The position numbers were made by a program, and so were the translations under genes. A stretch of DNA of 64,000 nt from Halomonas sp. McH1-25 (GTDB taxonomy: Bacteria; Pseudomonadota; Gammaproteobacteria; Pseudomonadales; Halomonadaceae). Under the pieces are notes generated by a model that worked only from the letters and a program-made list of their open reading frames with translations, was not told where the DNA came from and made no database searches. The first letter of the stretch is position 1, and every line of letters begins with the position of its first letter. The stretch spans positions 594,248 to 658,247 of the forward strand of contig NZ_JAKRFI010000002.1 in the NCBI RefSeq assembly GCF_022348165.1, written 5' to 3'. This document shows, in pieces, positions 22,316 to 30,590 of this stretch.

Positions 22316-24310
22316 TTACTCGGCGAGCAACTGCTCGACCTGCTCGACGACGTTGTCGACGGTAAAGCCGAAATACTTGAACAGGTCCGCGGCCGGGGCC
22401 GACTCGCCGAAGCGGTCCATGGCGATGACGCGCCCGTCCAGACCGACGTACTTGTACCAGTAGGCGTAATGGCTGGCCTCGATGGCCACGCGCTTGCGCT
22501 GGGACGGCGGCAGCACGCTGTCGCGGTAGCTCGCCGGCTGGGCTTCGAACGTATCGGTGGACGGCATCGAGACCACGCGCACCGCCTTGCCCTTGGCTTC
22601 CAGTGCATCGGCGGCGTCCATGGCCAGGGCCACTTCGGAGCCGGTGGCGATCAGGATCACCTCGGCCGGTTCGTCGCTGTCCTTGAGCACGTAGCCGCCA
22701 CGCTGGATGTCGGCCAACTGATGCTTGTCGCGCTGCTGATGGGGCAGATTCTGGCGCGACAGGACCAGGGCAGTCGGCGCGCCGCGACGATGCAGGGCGG
22801 CATGCCAGGCGGCCGCTGTCTCCACAGCGTCGGCCGGACGCCAGGTCGACAGATTGGGGGTGGAGCGCAGCGCGCCCATCTGTTCGATCGGCTGGTGGGT
22901 CGGGCCGTCTTCGCCGAGACCGATAGAGTCGTGGGTAAACACGTAAATGGCCTGGCGATGCATGAACGCCGCCAGCCGCACGGCATTGTGCATGTATTCC
23001 ATGAACGTCAGGAAGGTCGCGCCGTAGGGGATGAACCCACCGTGCGCGCTGATGCCGTTCATGATCGCGCCCATGCCGAACTCGCGGACCCCGTAGTGCA
23101 AATAATTGCCGGACGCATGGTCACGGTTGACGGCGCGAGCATCCTTCCAGAAAGTCAGGTTGGACGGCGCAAGGTCGGCGCTACCGCCGAACAGCTCGGG
23201 CAGTTGCGGACCGAATTCGTTCAGGCAGGTCAGGGACGCCTTGCGGGTGGCGAGGGTCTCGCCGCGTTCCTGGGCCTCCTCGATCATCTTTTCGGTCGTC
23301 AGCGTGGCAGGCAGTTCGCCCTTGAGGCGACGCTTGAGTTCCTTGGCCAGCTCGGGGTGGGCTTCCTGGTAGCGCTCGAAGCGCGCATTCCAGTCGTCCT
23401 CGGCCTTCTGGCCGCGAGCGGTGGCGTCCCAGCCCTGGTAGATTTCCTCGGGCACATGGAAGGGCGCATGCGGCCAGCCCAGCTGACGGCGGGCCGCGGC
23501 AACCTCTTCATCGCCCAGCGGGGCGCCATGACTCTCTTCGGAGCCCTGCTTGTTGGGTGCGCCGAAGCCGATGATGGTCTTGCAGATGATCAGGCTGGGC
23601 CGGTCGTCATGATTGCGTGCCAGCTCGATGGCCGCCTTGATCTCGTCCGGGTTGTGACCGTCGACGTTGGGCACCACATGCCAGCCGTAGGCCTCGAAGC
23701 GCTTGGCGGTATCGTCGGTGAACCAGCCTTCGACCTCGCCATCGATGGAAATGCCGTTGTCGTCGTAGAAGGCAGTCAGCTTGCCCAGGCCCTGAGTGCC
23801 GGCCAGCGAGCAGACCTCATGGGAAATGCCTTCCATCATGCAGCCATCGCCCAGGAACACATAGGTGTTATGGTCGATGATCTCGTGGCCCGGCTGGTTG
23901 AACTGAGCGGCCAGGGTGCGCTCGGCGATGGCCATGCCCACGGCGTTGGCCAGGCCCTGACCCAGCGGGCCGGTGGTGGTTTCCACGCCAGGCGTGTAGC
24001 CCAGCTCCGGGTGCCCCGGCGTCTTGGAATGCAACTGACGGAATTGCTGCAGGTCTTCCAGGGTCAGCTCGTAGCCGGTCAGATGAAGCAGCGAGTAGAG
24101 CAGCATGGAACCGTGGCCGTTGGACAGTACGAAACGGTCGCGGTCGGCCCAGTGCGGGTTGGCCGGGTTGTGCTTGAGATAATCGTTCCACACCACCTCA
24201 GCGATATCGGCCATGCCCATGGGGGCGCCGGGGTGACCGGACTTGGCCTTCTGCACGGCATCCATGGACAGCGCGCGGATGGCGTTCGCCAGCTCGAAAC
24301 GGGACGGCAT
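22316..24310 (-). CDS. tkt: Transketolase
   Basis: Thiamine diphosphate enzyme of the pentose phosphate pathway that moves two-carbon units between sugar phosphates. The cofactor-binding motif begins [13 protein letters not shown] and ends in the expected Asn-rich loop (DDNGISIDG). [12 protein letters not shown] and the late [12 protein letters not shown] are family hallmarks. The 664 residues equal E. coli TktA. The ATG has AGGAG upstream. It is divergent from metK across a 455-base gap holding two unusual hairpins. Confidence 0.97.
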   Translation of the reverse strand: MPSRFELANAIRALSMDAVQKAKSGHPGAPMGMADIAEVVWNDYLKHNPANPHWADRDRFVLSNGHGSMLLYSLLHLTGYELTLEDLQQFRQLHSKTPGHPELGYTPGVETTTGPLGQGLANAVGMAIAERTLAAQFNQPGHEIIDHNTYVFLGDGCMMEGISHEVCSLAGTQGLGKLTAFYDDNGISIDGEVEGWFTDDTAKRFEAYGWHVVPNVDGHNPDEIKAAIELARNHDDRPSLIICKTIIGFGAPNKQGSEESHGAPLGDEEVAAARRQLGWPHAPFHVPEEIYQGWDATARGQKAEDDWNARFERYQEAHPELAKELKRRLKGELPATLTTEKMIEEAQERGETLATRKASLTCLNEFGPQLPELFGGSADLAPSNLTFWKDARAVNRDHASGNYLHYGVREFGMGAIMNGISAHGGFIPYGATFLTFMEYMHNAVRLAAFMHRQAIYVFTHDSIGLGEDGPTHQPIEQMGALRSTPNLSTWRPADAVETAAAWHAALHRRGAPTALVLSRQNLPHQQRDKHQLADIQRGGYVLKDSDEPAEVILIATGSEVALAMDAADALEAKGKAVRVVSMPSTDTFEAQPASYRDSVLPPSQRKRVAIEASHYAYWYKYVGLDGRVIAMDRFGESAPAADLFKYFGFTVDNVVEQVEQLLAE

Positions 24311-24382
24311 CGTATAGCTCCTCGCCTAGGGCAAATCAGCAATGGCAGCCACCAGTGGGTTGGCCGCTACCTGTTCGACTAC

Positions 24383-24424
24383 GGTCTGCCCGGAAGTGCC
24401 TACATTGTCGACTTCCGGCAGACC
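24383..24424. repeat. Long inverted repeat in the tkt-metK spacer
   Basis: GGTCTGCCCGGAAGT and ACTTCCGGCAGACC form a 14-base-pair stem with one bulged C around a 13-base loop. It stands about 75 bases upstream of the tkt start, on the 5' side of the gene. No T run follows on either strand, so it is not an ordinary terminator. It could be an operator or an element of the tkt leader. Confidence 0.6.
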
Positions 24425-24569
24425 TCAGGATACGCCCAAAGGTGTGGGCGCCGGGTCAGGGCGCTTATTGTCGCCGAGTTGCCGGCATCCATCAAATGAG
24501 GCGCGCCGCGGCGATTTCTCCTATCGTAGCGGGGGTGGGAAAGCCGCAAGTCCTCGGATGGCGGCGACA

Positions 24570-24612
24570 GGTGCCTAGCGAAGCGAGAGTACGTCTCGGT
24601 TCGCTAGGCACC
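24570..24612. repeat. Perfect 13-bp inverted repeat with inner stem upstream of metK
   Basis: GGTGCCTAGCGAA and TTCGCTAGGCACC are exact complements. Inside them CGAGA and TCTCG continue the helix after a single G-G mismatch, leaving a loop of about five bases. This gives a hairpin of some 18 base pairs about 155 bases before the metK ATG. No T tract follows. Confidence 0.65.
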
Positions 24613-24641
24613 GATGGGGCTTGCGTGTAGACTTTGCGCCC

Positions 24642-24693
24642 CAGGCCAGCGTTTCTGCGCCGGTCGTGCGTCGCCTTGCCTGACACTGGCCTG
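24642..24693 (+). other. Possible structured leader of metK
   Basis: CAGGCCAG and CTGGCCTG are perfect eight-base complements 36 bases apart, and the inner part holds further GC-rich self-complementary pieces. GCGCCGGTTTTCC follows, which has the look of a stem foot with a T run. This may be an mRNA leader of metK that controls expression, but no known riboswitch class was recognised here. Confidence 0.35.
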
Positions 24694-24765
24694 CGGCGCC
24701 GGTTTTCCCCCTTCGTTTCACTTATCCCGCTCAAGACGGGCAAACGCCAAGAGGGTCAAGGACGC

Positions 24766-25986
24766 ATGAGCGAGTATTCCCTGTTTACTTCCGAATCCGT
24801 TTCCGAAGGGCATCCGGACAAGATTGCCGACCAGATTTCCGATGCCGTACTCGATGCGATCATCGCGCGTGACAAGCAGGCACGCGTCGCCTGCGAAACT
24901 CTGGTCAAGACCGGTGTGGCCATCGTTGCCGGGGAAGTCACCACCAGCGCCTGGATCGACCTGGAAGAGCTGGTGCGCAAGGTGATCCTGGACATCGGTT
25001 ACAACTCCTCGGACGTCGGCTTCGATGGCGAAACCTGTGGGGTCCTCAACCTGATCGGCAAGCAGAGCGTGGATATTGCCCAGGGTGTCGACCGCAGCAA
25101 GCCGGAAGATCAGGGGGCGGGGGACCAGGGGTTGATGTTCGGCTATGCGACCAATGAGACCGAGTCGTACATGCCGGCGCCGATCCATTACTCGCACCGC
25201 CTTGTCGAGCGCCAGGCCGAGCTGCGCAAGAAGGGCATGCTGCCGTGGCTGCGTCCCGACGCAAAGAGCCAGGTGACCTTCCGTTATGGCGAGGATAACA
25301 AGCCCATTGCCGTCGAAGCGGTGGTCCTGTCGACGCAGCACGATCCCGAGATCGATCAGGACGATCTTCGCAAGATGGTCAAGCGCGAGATCATCGAACA
25401 GGTGCTGCCTGCCGAGTGGCTGACCGACAAGACCCGCTACCACATCAACCCCACCGGCAAATTCGTGATCGGCGGGCCGGTGGGCGATTGCGGTCTGACC
25501 GGGCGCAAGATCATCGTCGATACCTACGGCGGCATGGCGCGCCACGGCGGCGGTGCCTTTTCCGGCAAGGATCCGTCCAAGGTCGATCGTAGTGCTGCCT
25601 ATGCCGGGCGCTACGTCGCCAAGAATATCGTGGCGGCAGGTCTGGCCGACAGATGCGAGATCCAAGTCTCTTACGCCATCGGCGTGGCCGAGCCGACCTC
25701 GGTGTCGCTCAATACCTTCGGGACCGGCAAGATTGCCGACGACAAGATCGTCGAGCTGGTGCGCGAGCATTTCGACCTGCGTCCCTACGCAATCACCCAT
25801 ATGCTCGACCTGCAGCATCCCATGTACCAACTGACGGCCGCTTATGGCCACTTCGGTCGCGAGCCGTTCGAACACAGCTATACGTGGACCGATGTCAGCG
25901 GCGAAACGCATACCGAGACCTTCACTGCCTTCCCTTGGGAGAAGACCGACAAGGCCGAATCGCTCAAGGCGGCAGCCGGTATCTGA
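24766..25986 (+). CDS. metK: S-adenosylmethionine synthetase
   Basis: Makes SAM from methionine and ATP. The signature hexapeptides are present: [12 protein letters not shown] and [38 protein letters not shown] marks the N-terminus. At 406 residues it has normal length (E. coli 384). The ATG with [10 protein letters not shown] is the expected start. An upstream in-frame ATG would add 44 residues without homology. The SAH hydrolase gene that completes the cycle lies about 1.2 kb downstream, and metF is at 45 kb. Confidence 0.97.
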   Translation: MSEYSLFTSESVSEGHPDKIADQISDAVLDAIIARDKQARVACETLVKTGVAIVAGEVTTSAWIDLEELVRKVILDIGYNSSDVGFDGETCGVLNLIGKQSVDIAQGVDRSKPEDQGAGDQGLMFGYATNETESYMPAPIHYSHRLVERQAELRKKGMLPWLRPDAKSQVTFRYGEDNKPIAVEAVVLSTQHDPEIDQDDLRKMVKREIIEQVLPAEWLTDKTRYHINPTGKFVIGGPVGDCGLTGRKIIVDTYGGMARHGGGAFSGKDPSKVDRSAAYAGRYVAKNIVAAGLADRCEIQVSYAIGVAEPTSVSLNTFGTGKIADDKIVELVREHFDLRPYAITHMLDLQHPMYQLTAAYGHFGREPFEHSYTWTDVSGETHTETFTAFPWEKTDKAESLKAAAGI

Positions 25987-26008
25987 AGGTGAGATGATAT
26001 GTCGCATT

Positions 26009-26041
26009 CCGACGCCCCGCTTGGCGGGGCGTCGGCGTTTC
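26009..26041 (+). terminator. Hairpin terminator of metK
   Basis: A 12-base stem CCGACGCCCCGC/GCGGGGCGTCGG with the loop TTG. It is followed by CGTTT, a short T tract. Confidence 0.75.
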
Positions 26042-26078
26042 TGAGCAAAGGCGAGCTGTCGCGAGCGAATCAGGCCAG

Positions 26079-26086
26079 CTACGTTG
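26079..26086 (+). promoter_or_regulatory. Sigma-S-like -10 core
   Basis: GCTACGTTGAA fits KCTAYRCTTAA at 8 of 11 positions and lies 38 bases before the first small lipoprotein gene. Confidence 0.35.
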
Positions 26087-26116
26087 AAGGTGGCATAGCG
26101 TGATAGGAGGTGATGC

Positions 26117-26275
26117 ATGGAAAAGCGCAAGATGATGCCATTCGCAACGCTCCTACTGATCGGGGCATTGCTGGGCGGATGCGGAGACACCGGCGAGAGC
26201 AACGAGACGGACTCCGATGTTCCCGGAGAAGAGACGATGGATCGCGAGCCCGGGACCAGCATAGAGGATGAATGA
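26117..26275 (+). CDS. Small lipoprotein, 52 residues
   Basis: A short gene preceded by a perfect AGGAGG six bases before ATG. The protein has a basic start (MEKRKMM), a hydrophobic core and the lipobox LLGGC near residue 22, followed by a 30-residue Glu/Asp/Thr-rich tail with no recognisable domain. A mature peptide this small and acidic suggests a surface or periplasmic-face lipoprotein of the general-stress type. Its signal peptide and acidic tail resemble those of the next gene (MEKR start, GALL-x-GCG) and of the one at 28.8 kb, so the three look like a family. The function is unknown. Confidence 0.65.
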   Translation: MEKRKMMPFATLLLIGALLGGCGDTGESNETDSDVPGEETMDREPGTSIEDE

Positions 26276-26374
26276 CCTGCCTGGCCTTGCCAGGTCTGGG
26301 TAGGCTTCTATTGTAGGAACGCCTTGCCTACGAACGTAGTGAACGTTGTAAGCTGCATTTGTGGCGGAGTCGAA

Positions 26375-26381
26375 CTACGCT
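26375..26381 (+). promoter_or_regulatory. Sigma-S-like -10 core
   Basis: ACTACGCTGGT contains an exact CTAYRCT core, 57 bases before the second lipoprotein gene. Confidence 0.35.
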
Positions 26382-26431
26382 GGTGGAGGCAATTATGACC
26401 TGCCAAATCAATGGATATGAGGAAGTTAGTC

Positions 26432-26920
26432 ATGGAAAAGCGCACGATCCTAATTGCTGCACTCGCCCTGTCGGGTGCGCTACTGACCGGTTGCGGAGAG
26501 GATGAGGAACCCGTTACCACCGAGACGGAAACCGAGGTGACCGAGCCTGAGCCGGTAACCGACGTCCCTGAGGAGGAGGTCGCCGAACCTGTCGCAGAAG
26601 AGACGAATACGCAGGGGCAGGCCCAGCCCGATGAGCCCGTTTCCGATACGGAGCAGAACGCTGATGCGACCAATCAGCCCAATGTCTCCGTCGACGAGGC
26701 GGAACCCAACGTCTCCGTCGATGAAGCGGAAGAGGCGAACGTCGTCATCAGAGACGGCAATGGCAATGACCCGGCCAACCAGGAGAGCGACGCGAACGTC
26801 ATCATCAAAGACGGCGACGGCGCACAAGGCAACGCCTCGGCCAATGAAGATGGTGAGAGCGACGCGAACGTCATCATCAATGACGGCAACGGCTCGGAAG
26901 AAGAGCAATCCACTCAGTAA
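26432..26920 (+). CDS. Acidic repeat-containing lipoprotein
   Basis: A 162-residue lipoprotein. The signal MEKRTILIAALALSGALLTGC ends in a lipobox. The mature part is highly acidic. It contains two NVSVDEAE units in tandem and then three units reading ANVVIRDGNG, ANVIIKDGDG and ANVIINDGNG with acidic spacers. The NVSVDEAE motif recurs almost unchanged as NVSVSDAE and NVSVEEAE in the large repeat protein at 32.7 kb. An upstream in-frame ATG is possible, but the GAGGA box and the signal peptide favour this one. Function unknown. The Asp/Asn-Gly turns could bind cations. Confidence 0.7.
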   Translation: MEKRTILIAALALSGALLTGCGEDEEPVTTETETEVTEPEPVTDVPEEEVAEPVAEETNTQGQAQPDEPVSDTEQNADATNQPNVSVDEAEPNVSVDEAEEANVVIRDGNGNDPANQESDANVIIKDGDGAQGNASANEDGESDANVIINDGNGSEEEQSTQ

Positions 26921-26932
26921 CGTCGCTGCGTA

Positions 26933-26966
26933 GTGCAAGCGAGCGGCTTTCGCCGCTCGCTTGCAC
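26933..26966. terminator. Perfect 15-bp hairpin after the acidic lipoprotein
   Basis: GTGCAAGCGAGCGGC and its exact complement flank the tetraloop TTTC, 12 bases after the stop. No T run follows, so termination is likely but not of the classical kind. Confidence 0.55.
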
Positions 26967-27060
26967 CGATCCGGCTGGCTCGAGAGACGGTCAGGATTGA
27001 AAAAACGTCCTACTCATGTGAGTTTTCTTACTGTCGACCGAAATCGACCTTCCTGTTGCT

Positions 27061-27137
27061 GCTGCCCGAGGGGCGCTGCAGTGCATGGCTTGTCATGTAC
27101 GAGGCTCGGGCAGGCGGTTGCAAATTGCAACGGCGCC
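27061..27137 (+). promoter_or_regulatory. S-adenosylhomocysteine riboswitch
   Basis: The leader of ahcY carries the SAH riboswitch core: CCCGAGGGGCGCTGCAG, then GAGGCTCGGGC, then CAACGGCGCCC. CCCGAG pairs with CTCGGG as the basal stem, and GGGCGC pairs with GCGCCC as the pseudoknot. This agrees with the published class found upstream of SAH hydrolase genes in beta- and gammaproteobacteria, which turns expression on when SAH accumulates. It ends about 25 bases before the ahcY start, so it could expose the ribosome binding site. Confidence 0.9.
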
Positions 27138-27162
27138 CATTCCCTAGGAATGGAGTAAGACG

Positions 27163-28575
27163 ATGACAGCAATGGCCAATGCCAAACCCGCTACCCAGAA
27201 TGACTACAAGGTCGCCGACATCGGGCTGGCCGACTGGGGGCGTCGCGAGATTCGCATTGCCGAAACCGAAATGCCGGCATTGATGAAGATTCGCGCCAAG
27301 TACCGTGATCAGCAGCCGCTTGCCGGTGCCCGTATTGCCGGCTGCATTCACATGACCATCCAGACCGCGGTGCTGATCGAGACGCTGATCGAGCTTGGCG
27401 CTTCGGTGCGCTGGTCTTCGTGCAACATCTTCTCGACCCAGGACCATGCCGCCGCCGCGATTGCCGCCGCCGGCATTCCGGTGTTCGCCTGGAAGGGCGA
27501 GACCGAGGAAGAGTTCTGGTGGTGCATTGAGCAGACCGTGGAAGGCCCCGACGGCTGGACGCCCAACATGGTGCTCGACGATGGTGGCGACCTGACCGCG
27601 CTGCTGCATGACCAGCGTCCCGAACTGCTGGCCAACATCCACGGCATTTCCGAGGAAACCACCACCGGCGTGCATCGCCTGCAGGAGATGCTGCGCGACA
27701 GCAAGCTCAAGGTTCCGGCGATCAACGTCAACGATGCGGTCACCAAGTCCAAGAACGACAACAAGTACGGCTGCCGCCACAGTCTCAATGACGCCATCAA
27801 GCGCGGCTTGGACCATCTGCTGGCCGGCAAGCAGGCGCTGGTGGTCGGCTACGGCGACGTGGGCAAGGGCTCGGCCGCCTCGCTGCGTCAGGAAGGCATG
27901 ATCGTCAAGATCAGCGAGATCGACCCGATTTGCGCCATGCAGGCCTGCATGGACGGCTACGAGGTGGTGTCCCCTTACCTCGATGGCATCAACAAGGGTG
28001 CCGAGAGCATCGATCGCGACCTGCTTGGCAAGATCGACCTGGTGGTGACGTGTACCGGCAACATCAATGCCTGCGATGCCCCGATGCTCAAGGCGCTCAA
28101 GAAGGGTGCCGTGGTGTGCAACATCGGTCACTTCGACAGTGAAATCGACACCGCCTACATGCGTCGCCAGTGGCACTGGGAAGAGGTCAAGCCGCAGGTC
28201 CACAAGATCTACCGCGACAGCGATCCCGGCGAATTCGATCCCACCAGCGACGATTACCTGATCCTGCTCTCCGAAGGTCGCCTGGTGAATCTTGGCAATG
28301 CCACCGGGCACCCGTCGCGAATCATGGATGGTTCGTTTGCCAATCAGGTTCTCGCCCAGATCCATCTGTTCGAATGTCGCTTTGCCGATCTCAGCAACGA
28401 TGAGAAGGCCGGCGGTCTGGGTGTGACCGTATTGCCCAAGCATCTCGACGAAGAGGTGGCCCGCTACATGGTGGAGGGCTTCGGTGGGGTGGTCACCCGC
28501 CTGACCGAAGACCAGGCCAAGTATACCGGAGTGCCGGTGGATGGGCCCTTCAAGCCGGACGAATACCGCTACTGA
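27163..28575 (+). CDS. ahcY: S-adenosylhomocysteine hydrolase
   Basis: Hydrolyses SAH to adenosine and homocysteine, removing the inhibitory by-product of SAM-dependent methylation. The NAD-binding loop is [13 protein letters not shown], and the family segments [18 protein letters not shown] and [10 protein letters not shown] are intact. The 470 residues are normal for the longer bacterial form. A GGAG box precedes the ATG. Expression is controlled by the SAH riboswitch just upstream. The pair metK/ahcY is interrupted by two small lipoprotein genes. Confidence 0.98.
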   Translation: MTAMANAKPATQNDYKVADIGLADWGRREIRIAETEMPALMKIRAKYRDQQPLAGARIAGCIHMTIQTAVLIETLIELGASVRWSSCNIFSTQDHAAAAIAAAGIPVFAWKGETEEEFWWCIEQTVEGPDGWTPNMVLDDGGDLTALLHDQRPELLANIHGISEETTTGVHRLQEMLRDSKLKVPAINVNDAVTKSKNDNKYGCRHSLNDAIKRGLDHLLAGKQALVVGYGDVGKGSAASLRQEGMIVKISEIDPICAMQACMDGYEVVSPYLDGINKGAESIDRDLLGKIDLVVTCTGNINACDAPMLKALKKGAVVCNIGHFDSEIDTAYMRRQWHWEEVKPQVHKIYRDSDPGEFDPTSDDYLILLSEGRLVNLGNATGHPSRIMDGSFANQVLAQIHLFECRFADLSNDEKAGGLGVTVLPKHLDEEVARYMVEGFGGVVTRLTEDQAKYTGVPVDGPFKPDEYRY

Positions 28576-28599
28576 GCAGTGCCGGATGTTCGTCACGTC

Positions 28600-28622
28600 A
28601 CGCCGCCTTCGGGCGGCGTTTT
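28600..28622 (+). terminator. Rho-independent terminator of ahcY
   Basis: Stem ACGCCGCC/GGCGGCGT with the tetraloop TTCG, running into TTTT. It starts 25 bases after the stop. Confidence 0.85.
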
Positions 28623-28741
28623 CCATGTCATGGCTTGCTTTGATAGAGCTCGGGCTTCGTGTGTAGTACTTTAGCGAATGCTTTTGGCCCAAGGGACGAG
28701 CGTGTAGTGGTCTGCCGTTCAGTATGGGAAGCCAAGGAAAG

Positions 28742-28748
28742 CTACGCT
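28742..28748 (+). promoter_or_regulatory. Sigma-S-like -10 core
   Basis: GCTACGCTGGA contains an exact KCTAYRCT core, 50 bases before the third lipoprotein gene. Confidence 0.35.
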
Positions 28749-28791
28749 GGATGGTAGTGTGTCAAGACCCTAGGAGATTAAGGAGAGCATC

Positions 28792-29196
28792 ATGGGACGA
28801 GGCAAGACATCACTGTTGGCGGTACTGGCACTGACGGGAGCGCTTCTGGTCGGCTGCGGTGACGACGAAGAGCAGCTCACTCAGGAAACGTCGGCTGAAA
28901 GTACCCTCGATGAGGGCGAGATCGGCAACGATGCATCCGTGGCCACCGGTACGACGGGGACTACCAGCGGCGTCACGGGATCGGACATGTGGGAGCCCGA
29001 TGAGAGCACGGGCGAAGGCTTGTCGCCGAACGACCAGATGCCGGTGAGCGACCCCTCCGCCCAGCCGTCGCAACCCGAACAGCAGACGCCGGAGCAACAG
29101 TCGTCAGGCAGCCCCTCCGGCGGTGGCGAGAGCGGAGTATCCCAGGCTAGCTCGACGAGTACCTCTCAGGCAGCCTCTGAACCATCGTCGCAGTAG
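28792..29196 (+). CDS. Ser/Thr/Gln-rich lipoprotein
   Basis: A 134-residue lipoprotein. MGRGKTSLLAVLALTGALLVGCG is a clear lipoprotein signal, followed by DDEEQLTQET, the same acidic opening as the 26.4-kb lipoprotein (EDEEPVTTET). The remainder is low complexity, rich in Ser, Thr, Gln, Pro and Gly, with no domain and no cysteines other than the lipobox one. AAGGAGAG stands before the ATG. It probably serves as a flexible surface or periplasmic tether, but nothing shows its partner. Confidence 0.7.
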   Translation: MGRGKTSLLAVLALTGALLVGCGDDEEQLTQETSAESTLDEGEIGNDASVATGTTGTTSGVTGSDMWEPDESTGEGLSPNDQMPVSDPSAQPSQPEQQTPEQQSSGSPSGGGESGVSQASSTSTSQAASEPSSQ

Positions 29197-29324
29197 GGCC
29201 GGCATGCTCGTAAGCTCGCCATAGGATAACCAGAAAAAGGCCCCCGATGGCCGTCGTGAGGCGGTCATCGGATTTCGTCTGGCCAATTTTTGCGTCGGAC
29301 GGCAATCATGGCAAAGGAAGGCCC

Positions 29325-30581
29325 ATGCTGGAACTGATTGCTATCATCGTGTCGTTGACGGCGATTCTCGCCTGGTTCAATCACCAATTCGTGCGTCTGC
29401 CGACCACCATCGGGGTGATGGCAATCGCTCTGGCGTTTTCCTGGGGCTTGCATGGCTTGGCATGGCTGGGGTTCACGGCCATCGAGGACCAAGCCGAGGT
29501 TTTGTTGTCGCGGATCGATTTCAACCAGCTGCTGATGGATGGCATGCTCTCGCTGCTGCTATTCGCCGGCGCCTTGCATATCGATCTCGATCGCCTGCGT
29601 CGCTATCGCTGGTCGATCGGCTTTCTCGCCACCCTGGGCGTAGTGATCTCGACCCTGGCCATCGGCAGTGCCGCCTATTTCCTGCTTGGAACGCTCGGCC
29701 TGGCGGTGCCCTGGATGTACTGCCTGGTATTCGGTGCGTTGATTTCGCCCACCGATCCCATCGCCGTGCTGGGTATCCTGCGCAATGCCAACGCTCCGGT
29801 CGATCTCGAGCTGCGCATCGTTGGCGAATCGTTGTTCAATGACGGCGTCGCCGTCGTCGTGTTCACGCTGCTGCTGGGGGCGGCGGCAGGCGACGAGGCC
29901 TTGACCGTCATGCACGCCGGCAAGCTGTTCCTGCAGGAGGCCGGTGGCGGTATTCTGCTGGGGCTGGTGATCGGCACACTGGCCTATTGGCTGATGCGCA
30001 GCATCGACGAGTACCGCATCGAAGTGCTGATCTCGCTGGCAGTGGTGCTGGGCGGATACTCGCTGGCGTTGCACCTGCACATCTCGGGTCCCATCGCGAT
30101 GGTGGTCGCCGGGCTGCTGATCGGCAACAAGGCCCGCCAGAGCGCAATGTCCGATACGACCCGTGAGCATCTCGATGCTTTCTGGGAGCTCATCGACGAG
30201 ATCCTCAATACGCTGCTGTTCGTGCTCATCGGCCTGGAAGTGCTGTTGATTCCCTTCGAACTGGCCCATCTATGGGCCTGTGCAGGACTGATCGTGGTCA
30301 TCCTGGCGGTGCGTTTCACCACCATCGGCGTGCCGGTCATGCTACTGCGCGAGCAGTTAGGCTTTCGGCGCGGCTCGGCACGCATCCTGACCTGGGGCGG
30401 CCTGCGGGGTGGAATATCGGTGGCGCTGGCCCTGGCGTTGCCGGACGGCGAGACACGTGACATCCTGCTCACCGTAACCTACCTGATCGTACTGTTCTCG
30501 ATTCTGGTCCAAGGCCTGTCCATCGGTCGGGTGGTCACCTGGCTGTTGGGAGACTCTCGCCACGCCGATGTGGAGCGATGA
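29325..30581 (+). CDS. CPA1 family Na+/H+ antiporter (NhaP type)
   Basis: A 418-residue inner-membrane cation/proton exchanger with about 12 hydrophobic segments. The ion-binding region is recognisable in ALISPTDPIAVLGIL and GESLFNDGVAVVVF, where the conserved SPTDP and ESLFNDG motifs carry the essential aspartates. The ATG is preceded by AAGGAAGG. The longer open frame upstream is not used. Expected role: sodium extrusion and pH control, suited to a halophile. The next gene starts ten bases after its stop, so the two form a transcription unit. Confidence 0.88.
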   Translation: MLELIAIIVSLTAILAWFNHQFVRLPTTIGVMAIALAFSWGLHGLAWLGFTAIEDQAEVLLSRIDFNQLLMDGMLSLLLFAGALHIDLDRLRRYRWSIGFLATLGVVISTLAIGSAAYFLLGTLGLAVPWMYCLVFGALISPTDPIAVLGILRNANAPVDLELRIVGESLFNDGVAVVVFTLLLGAAAGDEALTVMHAGKLFLQEAGGGILLGLVIGTLAYWLMRSIDEYRIEVLISLAVVLGGYSLALHLHISGPIAMVVAGLLIGNKARQSAMSDTTREHLDAFWELIDEILNTLLFVLIGLEVLLIPFELAHLWACAGLIVVILAVRFTTIGVPVMLLREQLGFRRGSARILTWGGLRGGISVALALALPDGETRDILLTVTYLIVLFSILVQGLSIGRVVTWLLGDSRHADVER

Positions 30582-30590
30582 TCGGACGGC

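Noticed and set aside
24570..24612. Hairpin considered as a rho-independent terminator
   Set aside because: No T tract on either strand and no gene ends there.
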